Positions 36,330-44,813 of a DNA stretch of 64,000 nt are shown here, one piece after another. The notes below the pieces were generated by a model, which was given only the letters and a program-made list of their open reading frames with translations, made no database searches and was not told where the DNA came from. Position 1 is the first letter of the stretch, and each line of letters starts with the position of its first letter. The position numbers and the translations under genes were made by a program. The stretch is from Helicobacteraceae bacterium (GTDB lineage: Bacteria; Campylobacterota; Campylobacteria; Campylobacterales; Sulfurimonadaceae), in the NCBI GenBank assembly GCA_013138865.1, contig WTBY01000024.1, positions 117,858 through 181,857 on the forward strand, read 5' to 3'.

Positions 36330-36653
36330 AAACAAAAAAAGGAAAGATATATTCCTCTCTTCATAGAAATGAAGCATTACAATATAGAAACAAGTCAAGC
36401 AGAAAACCTTTAGCTAAGTCTCTCTTTAGGTGTTGGTAGTTCTGAGCTTGAAAAGAGAGTGCTAGGGGTTGAACCCCTTAAAGCCATAAAAAAATTGAAC
36501 AATAAAAAATAAGAGTAAATTTTATACTATTTTACTCATATTATGAATATGTGAGTAATTTTTACTATTTTTTACCCATTCTTGAGTTAATGAAAGATTC
36601 TAGCTAATAAATATTTTTGCTATAATAGTAAACTTTAAAAGTAAAGGGTTCTA
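36330..36653. other. Intergenic region with two stem-loops, an operator-like repeat and a promoter
   Basis: 324 bases without a gene. It holds CTCTCTTT/AAAGAGAG (36420-36427 with 36452-36459), then AGGGGTT-G-AACCCCT (36464-36478), which may end the upstream transcript; an imperfect inverted repeat around TTACTCA/TGAGTAA (36532-36558) set in repeated TTTTACTATTTT tracts; and an extended -10 TGCTATAAT (36618-36626). The segment CCCTTAAAGCCATA resembles the IS end near 63885. Confidence 0.6.
36618..36626 (+). promoter_or_regulatory. Extended -10 promoter of the DUF4160-DUF2442 pair
   Basis: TGCTATAAT with an upstream T-run, 28 bases before the ATG; AAAGGG follows at 36643-36648 as ribosome-binding site. 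An operator-like inverted repeat lies about 65-85 bases upstream. Confidence 0.65.
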
Positions 36654-36914
36654 ATGCCAGAAATAAGTAGGTTTTATGGAATAAAGATAGCAATGTATCC
36701 AGATGATCACAATCCACCTCATTTTCATGTTGCATATAGTGGCTCTAAAGCTGTAATTGGTATAAATAACTTTGCTCTGCTTCAAGGTTCTTTACCTCCT
36801 AAAGCACTCTCATTAGTTGTTGAATGGGCTGTTTTACATAAAGAAGAGTTACTTGAAGACTGGGAATTGTCAATAAACCTACAAAGCCCTAAAAAAATTG
36901 AACCGTTGGTATAG
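36654..36914 (+). CDS. DUF4160 protein
   Basis: 86 residues, full length for the family: MPEISRFYGIKIAMYPDDHNPPHFHV is the conserved start, with the HNPPHFHV histidine cluster, and the end holds EWAVLHKEELLEDWEL. DUF4160 genes commonly precede a DUF2442 gene and the pair is widely suspected to be a toxin-antitoxin module, without proof known to me. Confidence 0.9.
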   Translation: MPEISRFYGIKIAMYPDDHNPPHFHVAYSGSKAVIGINNFALLQGSLPPKALSLVVEWAVLHKEELLEDWELSINLQSPKKIEPLV

Positions 36915-37157
36915 ATGATGTATATAGAAGTAGTGGAAGCCAAATTTATAAAAGATAAAGAGATATTTATAGTTTTTAATGATGGAAATAGTGGAGTAGT
37001 TGACTTTAATATTTTTATAAAAAAAGGTGGTGTTTTTAAAGGGTTTAGTGATCAAAAACTTTTTGAGCACTTTAAAATTGATACTGATTTTGGTACTTTA
37101 GTCTGGAGTGATACTTTGGATATAGCACCAGAAACTCTATACCGCAACATAGCATAA
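36915..37157 (+). CDS. DUF2442 protein
   Basis: 80 residues; FIVFNDGNSGVVDFNIFI and LVWSDTLDIAPETLYRN (the last close to the family's W...DIAPDTLY) identify DUF2442. It starts immediately after the DUF4160 stop, so the two are co-translated. Two adjacent ATGs are possible starts. Confidence 0.9.
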   Translation: MMYIEVVEAKFIKDKEIFIVFNDGNSGVVDFNIFIKKGGVFKGFSDQKLFEHFKIDTDFGTLVWSDTLDIAPETLYRNIA

Positions 37158-37207
37158 AAATTTGCCAACAAGTCATTAACCTTATGAAACTAAGTACTTA
37201 AAATACC

Positions 37208-38341
37208 ATGAAAACATATGATGTAGTTATTCTCGGTGGTGGTGCAAGCGGTTTTATGGCGGCTGGTTATTTAGCTCAAAACTCCTCTTTAAAAGTTGCG
37301 ATCATAGAGGGAAATGCTAAGACTATGCAAAAGGTAAAAGTCTCTGGTGGTGGACGCTGTAACTTTAGCAATGTTAAAGTTGATAGTACTCACTATGATG
37401 GGGATGAAGCTTATGTGAGCAAAGTTTTAGACAGCTTTTGTAAAGATGACACTTTGGAGTTCTTCAGAAGGCGTAACTTAAAAAGTACCATAAGATCTGA
37501 CAAGTACTACTTTTGTAAAAATAGTGCTGATGACATTATGAATATTTTAAAAGATGAGTGCAGTGGTGTTACCATTTATTTAAATGAAAAAATTATAAGT
37601 GTTAAAGATGGCTATATTGTTGAGACTTCAAAGCAAAAGCTAAGTGCTAAGGTTGTGATCGTAGCAAGTGGTGCTGAGAGTTTTAAAACTCTTGGAGCAA
37701 CTTCAATCGGACTTGAAATTGCAAAGAGTTTTTTACTCTCGGCTACTCCTTTTTCTCCTGCACTTGTAGGTCTTACACTTCAACCCTCTCAGTTTTGGAT
37801 GAAAGAGCTTAGTGGCATAAGCCTGAATGCAAAAATCTCAGTTGGCTCAAAAGTTTTACATGAAGATCTTCTTTTTGCCCATAAAGGTATAAGTGGTTTA
37901 GTTACTCTATCTGCTTCGCTTTATTGGAAAAAAGGTGACCTATCCATTGACTTTTTACCAAATGAGAGAGTAAACTTTAACTCTAAAAAACATATAAGTA
38001 CAGGAATAAACCTCTCAAAACGTTTCTTGAAAAGTTTTTTAAAAGTATGTGAATTGGCTGATAAACCTCTAAATAAATTAGATAAAAAAGAGAGTGAAAT
38101 ACTTTTAGCTAACCTTCACAACTATACTTTTGCACCTGCTGGAACTTTTGGACTTAGTAAAGCTGAAGTTTGTAGAGGCGGTGTTAAAACAGAAGAGCTA
38201 AGTGAAAGCTTAGAGTCTAAGAATAATAAAGGGTTATACTTTATTGGTGAAGTAGTAGATGTTACCGGAGAACTCGGTGGGTATAATTTCCAGTGGGCAT
38301 TTTCAAGTGCTATAGTATGTTCAAGAAATATTTTGCTATAA
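37208..38341 (+). CDS. HI0933/BaiN-like FAD-dependent oxidoreductase
   Basis: 377-residue flavoprotein: dinucleotide motif VVILGGGASGFMAA, KVKVSGGGRCNFSN (highly typical), and C-terminal GLYFIGEVVDVTGELGGYNFQWAFSSA. Family members have no settled physiological substrate in most bacteria. Stands between the DUF2442 gene and a receiver protein. Confidence 0.92.
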   Translation: MKTYDVVILGGGASGFMAAGYLAQNSSLKVAIIEGNAKTMQKVKVSGGGRCNFSNVKVDSTHYDGDEAYVSKVLDSFCKDDTLEFFRRRNLKSTIRSDKYYFCKNSADDIMNILKDECSGVTIYLNEKIISVKDGYIVETSKQKLSAKVVIVASGAESFKTLGATSIGLEIAKSFLLSATPFSPALVGLTLQPSQFWMKELSGISLNAKISVGSKVLHEDLLFAHKGISGLVTLSASLYWKKGDLSIDFLPNERVNFNSKKHISTGINLSKRFLKSFLKVCELADKPLNKLDKKESEILLANLHNYTFAPAGTFGLSKAEVCRGGVKTEELSESLESKNNKGLYFIGEVVDVTGELGGYNFQWAFSSAIVCSRNILL

Positions 38342-38365
38342 TTCAAAAATAATTGAGGGGTTGGT

Positions 38366-38752
38366 ATGATTGTAGTAATTTTAGATGATTCAATGACTGT
38401 TAGACTTACTATAGAAGCCTATCTTGATGAGTTAGGTGTTGATGAGTGTGACATCTTCTCTACTGATGATGGAGAAGAAGCCCTAGAGTACATCTCAGAA
38501 CATGGTGCTGATATTATATTTAGTGATCTATATATGCCTAAAATGGACGGTGAACTATTTGTTGACAACTTGTTGAGAATTGATCCTAAACTAGTTTCTC
38601 GTCTTTTTGTAATAAGTGGTGTTGAAGATAACTCAGAGTTTGATTCAGTTAAAAAAGCTGGAGCTAAACGCTTTATTAAGAAACCTATAAATAGAGAGCA
38701 TTTTAACCACTTTGTAAAACCTGAGATTTTAAAGAAAAATAAATTAACTTAA
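38366..38752 (+). CDS. Stand-alone response regulator receiver protein
   Basis: 128 residues, receiver domain only: VILDDSMTVR acidic pair, phospho-acceptor Asp in IIFSDLYMPKMDG, VISG and final Lys in RFIKKPINR. CheY-like in size, but DDSMTVR and the LYMPKMDGE surface do not decide whether it binds FliM. Partner unknown; no kinase gene next to it. Confidence 0.9.
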   Translation: MIVVILDDSMTVRLTIEAYLDELGVDECDIFSTDDGEEALEYISEHGADIIFSDLYMPKMDGELFVDNLLRIDPKLVSRLFVISGVEDNSEFDSVKKAGAKRFIKKPINREHFNHFVKPEILKKNKLT

Positions 38753-38775
38753 AATTAAGGCTCTTATAAAACTAT

Positions 38776-39717
38776 TTACTCTACTCTTTTTAACCAAACT
38801 TCTGATTTAGTTTTACTTTTTTTAATACCTATTCCATACTTATACATCATAGCAGTTGATAACATACATTTTTTATCACCTTCTTCGGCGCCTCTTTTGT
38901 ACCATGCAAAAGCTTCAAAATTATTTTCTATAGCACCGTATCCATTGATATAGGCATATCCTATATCAAAGTTAGCCTCTTTTTTACCATTTAAAGCGGA
39001 CTTAATAAACCAAAGTAGTGCATTTTTATCTTCATGAAGTTTTTCATACTCTAAAGCTTGAAGATACATACTCTCAGCTTCTTTTAGATCTAAATTATTT
39101 TTATTAATAACTTTTGAAACATCAAGAATAACAACTTCATCTATATCTTCTATATCTTCATCTTCTTCGTCGAGACCTAAAAGTTCATCATCACTAATAA
39201 CTTCTGCTTCAATTACAGCCTCTACTACTTCTTTAATAACTTCCATCTCTTCTTTAGGTAGTTCAACTTTTTTAAGTTCGATCTCTTTAGTCTCAATTTC
39301 GACTACTTTTATAGGTTCTTCTATTTTAATTTTATCATACCAAAATGTTGCATTTTTACTATTTTTAGTAACACCATCACCATTTTCATACATATCTGCA
39401 ACATTTTTATAAGAGCTTTCAAAACCTGCTTGTGCAGATCTTCTATACCAATAAAAAGCATTTTTCTTATCAACTGAAACACCTATACCATTATCATACA
39501 TAGTAGCAATTTTATTTTGTGCATAACTACTATTTTGTCTAGCCGCTTTAACATACCAGTAGTATGCTTTCATAACTTTAGACTTTTCAAAATAAGTGTC
39601 AGCAACACTGACTTGAGCAGTTACACTACCATCTCTTGCTTTTAAAAGCTCTTCTTCAAAACTAATAGCAAAGAGCGATGTGTAACAAATTAGTAAAATA
39701 GCTAAAAGAGATTTCAA
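38776..39717 (-). CDS. Exported Sel1-repeat protein
   Basis: 313 residues with a signal peptide (LLAILLICYTSLFA). Sel1/TPR-like repeats occur at about 25-130 (AYYWYVKAARQNSSYAQNKIATMYDNGIG, AFYWYRRSAQAGFES...) and again at about 220-310, split by a highly acidic Glu/Asp segment (about 135-205). Likely a periplasmic scaffold. It ends the minus-strand group behind accC, 2 bases from the accC stop. Confidence 0.85.
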   Translation of the reverse strand: MKSLLAILLICYTSLFAISFEEELLKARDGSVTAQVSVADTYFEKSKVMKAYYWYVKAARQNSSYAQNKIATMYDNGIGVSVDKKNAFYWYRRSAQAGFESSYKNVADMYENGDGVTKNSKNATFWYDKIKIEEPIKVVEIETKEIELKKVELPKEEMEVIKEVVEAVIEAEVISDDELLGLDEEDEDIEDIDEVVILDVSKVINKNNLDLKEAESMYLQALEYEKLHEDKNALLWFIKSALNGKKEANFDIGYAYINGYGAIENNFEAFAWYKRGAEEGDKKCMLSTAMMYKYGIGIKKSKTKSEVWLKRVE

Positions 39718-39719
39718 AT

Positions 39720-41060
39720 TTAACCTTGGTATCTCTCTAAATATTTAGTGTCAAAATTATTACTAATAAAGTCTTCATTTTCCATCATTTTTTTATGGAA
39801 TGCGATTGTAGTTTTGATACCTTTAACGCTAAATTCACTCAAAGAACGGTGCATTTTTGCAATTGCTTCTTCACGAGTATCAGCATATACAATAAGTTTT
39901 CCGATCATAGAGTCGTAAGTTGCAGGAACCACATAATTAGTGTGCACAAAAGTGTCTATTCTTACATTATAACCACCAGGTGCTATCCACTCTGTAATTT
40001 TTCCAGGACTTGGTAAAAATTTAACAGGATCTTCTGCACTAATACGACACTCTATAGAGTGACCACGTAGTTTTATACTATCTTGTGAAGGAAGTTTAGA
40101 ACCCTCTGCTACTTCGATCATAAGTTTAATAATATCTATTCCACTTACCATCTCTGAAACTGTATGTTCAACTTGAAGGCGAGTATTCATCTCCATAAAA
40201 TAGAAGTCTAAGTTAGCGTCAAGTAAAAATTCAAATGTACCAGCACCCTCGTATTTAATAAACTTAGTAGCTTTTATAGCTTCATTATGAAGTTTTGTAC
40301 GCACTTCTGGAGTAAGTATAATTGCAGGAGACTCTTCGATCAGCTTTTGATGACGTCTTTGCATAGAACAGTCACGCTCTCCAATATGAATAACATTGCC
40401 ATGGCTATCAGCTACGATCTGAACTTCAATATGACGAGGATTTTTAATGAATTTCTCCATATAAATTGTTCCATCACCAAAAGATGTGATCGCTTCACTT
40501 TCACATGCTAGAAAAGAAGTTTCAAGTTTTACTTCCTCTTCAACAACACGCATACCACGACCACCGCCACCCTGAGCAGCTTTTAATATAACTGGATAAC
40601 CAACTTCTTTAGCTCTCTTTTTAGCATCTTCAATGTCGTGAATAGCTCCATCAGAACCAGGAACAACAGAAACACCTGCTGCAACCATAACGTCTTTAGC
40701 TTTTGATTTATCGCTCATTAGAACCATAACTTCTGGAGTTGGCCCAATGAATTTTATTTTATGATGAGTACAGATCTCAACAAAGTGTTGGTTTTCACTT
40801 AAAAAACCATAACCTGGAAATATTGCATCACAGTGAGTTATTTCAGCAGCTGCGATCACAGCTGGAATATTCAAGTAACTTTCACTACTTGGTGCTCCAC
40901 CTATACAAATAGCAACATCAGCTAATTTTAAATATGCTGCATCTTTGTCGGCAGTTGAGTAGATAGCAACAGCCTCTTTACCCATCTCTTTAATAGTTCT
41001 GATCGCACGAAGAGCTATCTCACCACGATTAGCAACTAAAATTCTTTTTATTTCAGCCAT
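39720..41060 (-). CDS. accC: Acetyl-CoA carboxylase, biotin carboxylase subunit
   Basis: ATP-dependent carboxylation of the biotin on AccB, first step of fatty-acid synthesis. ATP-grasp fold with LVANRGEIALRAIRT, KAAQGGGGRGMRVV, EERDCSMQRRHQKLIEE-type segment (GERDCSMQRRHQK) and EMNTRLQVEHTVSE. Length 446 is typical. Six bases after accB; accB-accC with divergent dcd matches recalled C. jejuni order (Cj1290c-Cj1292). Confidence 0.97.
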   Translation of the reverse strand: MAEIKRILVANRGEIALRAIRTIKEMGKEAVAIYSTADKDAAYLKLADVAICIGGAPSSESYLNIPAVIAAAEITHCDAIFPGYGFLSENQHFVEICTHHKIKFIGPTPEVMVLMSDKSKAKDVMVAAGVSVVPGSDGAIHDIEDAKKRAKEVGYPVILKAAQGGGGRGMRVVEEEVKLETSFLACESEAITSFGDGTIYMEKFIKNPRHIEVQIVADSHGNVIHIGERDCSMQRRHQKLIEESPAIILTPEVRTKLHNEAIKATKFIKYEGAGTFEFLLDANLDFYFMEMNTRLQVEHTVSEMVSGIDIIKLMIEVAEGSKLPSQDSIKLRGHSIECRISAEDPVKFLPSPGKITEWIAPGGYNVRIDTFVHTNYVVPATYDSMIGKLIVYADTREEAIAKMHRSLSEFSVKGIKTTIAFHKKMMENEDFISNNFDTKYLERYQG

Positions 41061-41066
41061 AATATA

Positions 41067-41519
41067 CTACGCTTTTTCTACTACAAATAGTGGCATATCA
41101 TATTCAACTGGCTGACCATCATTTACTAATATTTCTAAAATAGTACAATCAAACTCTGCTTCAAGATCATTCATAATTTTCATTGCTTCTAAAACAGCTA
41201 ATGTTTCACCTTTTTTTACTTTTTGTCCCACTTTTACAAAATCAGGGCTATCTGGTGAAGGTGCTGAGTAGTAAGTTCCTACCATTGGTGAGTCAACAGT
41301 GTCACCACTAATTGAACTACTTGTTGAAGTTTCACTTGAAGTAGTCACTGCCATAGCAGGTGCTGCTACAGCTATAGGTGCAGCCACAACTGGTGCAGCA
41401 ACAACACCAACATTTTTTTCTAATTCAATCGAAAAACCGTTCTCTTTGTTAATTTTAACACGTGATAGTCCACTATCATCGAATTCGCGCATTAATGCTT
41501 TGATCTGTTTTGTATCCAT
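41067..41519 (-). CDS. accB: Acetyl-CoA carboxylase, biotin carboxyl carrier protein
   Basis: 150 residues: N-terminal region, an Ala/Val/Pro-rich hinge (about 38-70), and the biotinyl domain (75-150) with the biotinylated Lys in VLEAMKIMND. Normal length. Transcribed with accC. Confidence 0.96.
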   Translation of the reverse strand: MDTKQIKALMREFDDSGLSRVKINKENGFSIELEKNVGVVAAPVVAAPIAVAAPAMAVTTSSETSTSSSISGDTVDSPMVGTYYSAPSPDSPDFVKVGQKVKKGETLAVLEAMKIMNDLEAEFDCTILEILVNDGQPVEYDMPLFVVEKA

Positions 41520-41558
41520 AATTTTTCAGTCTCCATTTTTGTTTTACGTAATTGTTGT

Positions 41559-41564
41559 TATAAT
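41559..41564 (+). promoter_or_regulatory. -10 box of dcd
   Basis: TATAAT in the 73-base accB-dcd divergent gap, 29 bases before the dcd ATG. No -35 box seen. Confidence 0.55.
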
Positions 41565-41592
41565 AACACAATTTTTATAAAAAGGCACAAAA

Positions 41593-42159
41593 ATGGGACT
41601 AAAAAGTGACACATGGATCAAAAAAGAGTCACTAGAAAATGGGATGATTGCTCCATTTTGTGATGATCAAGTTGGTGAGGGAGTTGTAAGTTATGGACTT
41701 AGCTCTTATGGTTACGATATTCGTGTAAGCAGTGAGTTTAAAATATTTACAAACTTAAACTCCACAGTTGTTGATCCAAAACATTTTGATGATGCAAATG
41801 TTGTAGACTTTAAAGGTGATGTATGTATTGTTCCACCAAACTCTTTTGCGTTGGCTAGGACAGTTGAATATTTTAAAATACCTCGTGACGTTTTAGCAAT
41901 CTGTTTAGGTAAAAGTACGTATGCTCGTTGTGGAATTATTGTAAATGTTACACCTTTTGAGCCAGAGTTTGAAGGTCACATAACAATTGAAATTTCTAAC
42001 ACGACTCCTTTACCTGCTAAAATATACGCTAACGAGGGGATTGCACAGGTATTATTCTTACAAGGTGATGAAGCTTGTGAAACAAGTTATCGTGACAAAA
42101 AAGGAAAGTATCAAGGACAAGAGGGTATAACTCTACCAAGAATTTTACAAAAGGACTAA
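41593..42159 (+). CDS. dcd: dCTP deaminase
   Basis: Deaminates dCTP to dUTP in pyrimidine nucleotide synthesis. 188 residues; [43 protein letters not shown] and [12 protein letters not shown] are family signatures, including the catalytic Glu. Translated just ahead of a DUF465 gene (2-base gap). Confidence 0.96.
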   Translation: MGLKSDTWIKKESLENGMIAPFCDDQVGEGVVSYGLSSYGYDIRVSSEFKIFTNLNSTVVDPKHFDDANVVDFKGDVCIVPPNSFALARTVEYFKIPRDVLAICLGKSTYARCGIIVNVTPFEPEFEGHITIEISNTTPLPAKIYANEGIAQVLFLQGDEACETSYRDKKGKYQGQEGITLPRILQKD

Positions 42160-42161
42160 AA

Positions 42162-42398
42162 ATGTTACATGAATACCGTGATGTTATCACACATATGAAA
42201 GAACACAAAAACGAAAATGCTCACTTTATGAAAATTTTTGAGACTCATAATGAACTTGACGATCAAATTAAAAAGGCTGAAAATAACGATCTGATTTTAA
42301 CAGATGTTGAACTTGAGACTCTTAAGAAAAAGAAACTTCTTTTAAAAGATGAAGCTTATGGAATTTTAATTAAGTATAAAAAAGAGCACACTCTTTAA
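42162..42398 (+). CDS. DUF465 (YdcH-like) small helical protein
   Basis: 78 residues forming a helical hairpin: MKEHKNENAHFMKIFETHNELDDQIKKAE...LETLKKKKLLLKDEAYGILIKYK. The H..F..lf..H..LD..I pattern and KKKLxLKDE are typical of DUF465. Role unknown. A terminator hairpin follows. Confidence 0.9.
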   Translation: MLHEYRDVITHMKEHKNENAHFMKIFETHNELDDQIKKAENNDLILTDVELETLKKKKLLLKDEAYGILIKYKKEHTL

Positions 42399-42408
42399 TA
42401 TACAAACT

Positions 42409-42427
42409 GAGCCTATTCTTTAGGCTC
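42409..42427. terminator. Terminator shared by the dcd operon and the methyltransferase
   Basis: GAGCCTA, a 5-base loop and TAGGCTC, followed on the plus strand by TTTAT. The right arm lies inside the last codons of the convergent methyltransferase gene, so one hairpin probably ends both transcripts. Confidence 0.6.
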
Positions 42428-43006
42428 TTTATACATAAGTACACTAAAATCTCTCTCTAAATAACCTTCAACAAACTTTACTTTTGCACCTAATTCTAGG
42501 CTGAGTTTTTTTATCTCTTGTGGTAAAAAATAGTTATATACTAAAGATTGATCTCTACCTTTTAAAATATTAAATACGAAACCTTTGCTAGATGAGTTAA
42601 AACATTTTGTTATAAATTTATGAGTTTCATCTCTTGTTAACACATTCATAGCTCCACTACAAAAATACCACTCAGCAGTTGGAAGTGATTCATTTAGAAT
42701 GTCTAGTTGAAGTATCTCTTGGTTATTATGTAACTCTCTTGCTTGCATGATCATATCTCTATGAAGATCTAACCCTATATATTTTTTTACTCTAATTCTT
42801 TCGGTGTTCAAATAAGTTAAAAGATCTGCTAAACCACAACCTGCATCAACAATAGCATCTTGGCTTAAATCCCTATTTAAAAGCTTTAAAAGTACTCTAA
42901 ACCTTGTATGTTGAGAGTGTAAAGAGTTCCAATGAACTTTTCTATGATTTAATGTATGTTTTTTGAGTGTTGCACTGTAAAATTCGTCATTATCTATTCT
43001 TGGCAT
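42413..43006 (-). CDS. SAM-dependent methyltransferase
   Basis: 197-residue class I methyltransferase: motif I VDAGCGLADLLTYL, acidic loop IGLDLHRDM, and WYFCSGAMNVLTRDE. Substrate unknown; the overall form suits a small-molecule or lipid methyltransferase. Divergent from the coiled-coil gene. Confidence 0.85.
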   Translation of the reverse strand: MPRIDNDEFYSATLKKHTLNHRKVHWNSLHSQHTRFRVLLKLLNRDLSQDAIVDAGCGLADLLTYLNTERIRVKKYIGLDLHRDMIMQARELHNNQEILQLDILNESLPTAEWYFCSGAMNVLTRDETHKFITKCFNSSSKGFVFNILKGRDQSLVYNYFLPQEIKKLSLELGAKVKFVEGYLERDFSVLMYKEPKE

Positions 43007-43058
43007 ATTTAATTATATCTTATATGATATAATTATACTAAAATATTTAAGGAAATTT

Positions 43059-43934
43059 ATGATCGCGCTCTCTTCCAAACAAAAAACAGCTGTATTAGAT
43101 TTCTTTGAAAGTGATATCAAACTTGTAAAAAGATATTTTTCATCAGTTGGATTTGACTTTGATGATGAGTTTGAGTACGAAGTTTTTAAAGAGTTCATTT
43201 ACTCTGCAGCTGGTATGATTAAGTCCATTGATGTTAGTGTTTATAACAAAGATTTAGTTGGAAAATTTAGCGCAATTAAAAATTTAGATGAAAAACATAC
43301 TGAGTTTAGAGCTAAAAGTGAGTTTGCACTTACAGTTTATCAAAGTGCTTTTTTAAAGCATCAAGAAAATTACCAAAAAGAAAAAAAATTATATGAAGAC
43401 AAACAAGCTCAATTTCAAATGGTTATTGCAACCGAAGCTAGACTTCATCAAAAGTTAACAAAGTTAGAAGCTGCTCTTGAAAAAAAGAAAGATGAACTCT
43501 CCGCAAAAGCGATAGAACAATACAAAGAGCAGTTAAAGCCTATAAGAAGAGAACATGTTGATGCAGTTCACTACCTTGGTATTGAGAGAAAAGTTTTAGA
43601 TGAGATAAGTCAAAAATTACGCTCCTTTGAAGATGGTCACAGAGAAGAGTTTATATCTATTTTTAATACCATGAGAGATAAACTAGAGTACCAGTTTAGT
43701 GAATCATTAAACTATTTTGGTTTCACATTCAATGAAGCACTTTTTAAAAATTCTGCCTCTTCAAGACTGATTGCAAACTTTAGAAAAGAAGCACATATAG
43801 ATGGTGATTTAGATCTTTGTAAATATGTTGAGTACTACTTACGAAACGTGGCAGCTGACGCTTTAGCTGATATTTCACATCAAAGAAAACTAAAAAAAGC
43901 AAAAGCTTATTGTGCAGATCAAAAACGTTTTTAA
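43059..43934 (+). CDS. Coiled-coil protein of unknown function
   Basis: 291 residues, no signal peptide or membrane segment. The middle (about 95-195) is a long charged coiled coil (QKEKKLYEDKQAQFQM..., LEKKKDELSAKAIEQYKEQLK), flanked by helical domains. The pattern GFDFDDEFEYEVFKEFIYSAAG at the N-terminus is distinctive but unknown to me. The next gene starts 3 bases after its stop. Confidence 0.75.
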   Translation: MIALSSKQKTAVLDFFESDIKLVKRYFSSVGFDFDDEFEYEVFKEFIYSAAGMIKSIDVSVYNKDLVGKFSAIKNLDEKHTEFRAKSEFALTVYQSAFLKHQENYQKEKKLYEDKQAQFQMVIATEARLHQKLTKLEAALEKKKDELSAKAIEQYKEQLKPIRREHVDAVHYLGIERKVLDEISQKLRSFEDGHREEFISIFNTMRDKLEYQFSESLNYFGFTFNEALFKNSASSRLIANFRKEAHIDGDLDLCKYVEYYLRNVAADALADISHQRKLKKAKAYCADQKRF

Positions 43935-43937
43935 ATA

Positions 43938-44813
43938 GTGGCAAAAATAAGTGCTTTAGAGCTAGGTGCTACTCTTTTTACTCCAGCATCTAACAAAAAT
44001 TTAACTTCAATTTTAGACAAAAAAAAATACACATATTTACGAAGTGTTGTAGTTGATTTTGAAGATGGCTTAGAGTATTTAGAGTATGAAAAATATTTTA
44101 ACAACTTTAACACTATTTTACAATCACTAAAAAAAGTATCACTTTTTAGATTTATAAGAGTAAGAAATATAGCCTCCCTAAAAAAGTTTTTATTATTAAA
44201 AAATATACAAAAAATTGATGGTTTTATTCTTCCAAAGTTCTCACTAAATAACTGTGACGAATACCTATCTCTTTTAAAAGATACCTCTTTTAGCTTTATG
44301 CCATCTATTGAAACTACAGAGCTTTTTGATATTTCTAAACTATTAATTTTAAAAGATAAACTACTTCCATTTAAAGATAAAATACCATGTATCAGATTTG
44401 GGCTAGAGGATATGCTTAAAATGTTAAGCTTACGCACTACTAAAGAAGTTAATGTTTATGATATGTTGGTACCATCATCTGTGATGTCAAATATGCTAAG
44501 CAGTTTTAAGCCTTTTAGTTTTGAGGTAAGTTCTGGTGTTTATAGATTTTTTAAAGATGATAGTGGCTTTAAAAAAGATCTACTGCGATCAATAGATGAA
44601 GGATTTTGCAGTAAAACTGTAATTCACCCTAACCAAGTTAAACTATATGAAGAGTGCATGAAAGTTGAGCAAAAAAATTTTAGTGAAGCAAAAAAAATTT
44701 TAAATAGTTCTAAAGTAGTTTTTTCGCAAGATAGTGCAATGAGTGAAACATTAACCCAAAGTGCTTGGGCTACAAATATAGTTAAAAGAGGTGAAATTTA
44801 TGGTATTGCGTAA
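43938..44813 (+). CDS. HpcH/HpaI-CitE-like aldolase/lyase
   Basis: 291-residue TIM-barrel lyase of the CitE group: VDFEDGLEYLEYEKY, RFIRVRN, DGFILPKFS, FMPSIETTELF, RFGLEDML (metal-binding Asp), and KTVIHPNQVKLY. CitE-like proteins act on CoA-thioesters such as malyl- or citramalyl-CoA; no citrate lyase partners are nearby, so the substrate is open. GTG start. Its end overlaps the porin-like gene. Confidence 0.87.
   Translation: MAKISALELGATLFTPASNKNLTSILDKKKYTYLRSVVVDFEDGLEYLEYEKYFNNFNTILQSLKKVSLFRFIRVRNIASLKKFLLLKNIQKIDGFILPKFSLNNCDEYLSLLKDTSFSFMPSIETTELFDISKLLILKDKLLPFKDKIPCIRFGLEDMLKMLSLRTTKEVNVYDMLVPSSVMSNMLSSFKPFSFEVSSGVYRFFKDDSGFKKDLLRSIDEGFCSKTVIHPNQVKLYEECMKVEQKNFSEAKKILNSSKVVFSQDSAMSETLTQSAWATNIVKRGEIYGIA

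Noticed and set aside
36464..36478. AGGGGTTGAACCCCT considered as the T-arm of a tRNA
   Set aside because: The loop lacks TTCGA, and there is no acceptor, D or anticodon stem at the right distances.
43931..44437. Long minus-strand frame of 168 codons
   Set aside because: It lies opposite the CitE-like gene, whose motifs are clear; the antisense frame has no recognisable domain and a Ser/Lys/Phe-rich shadow composition.
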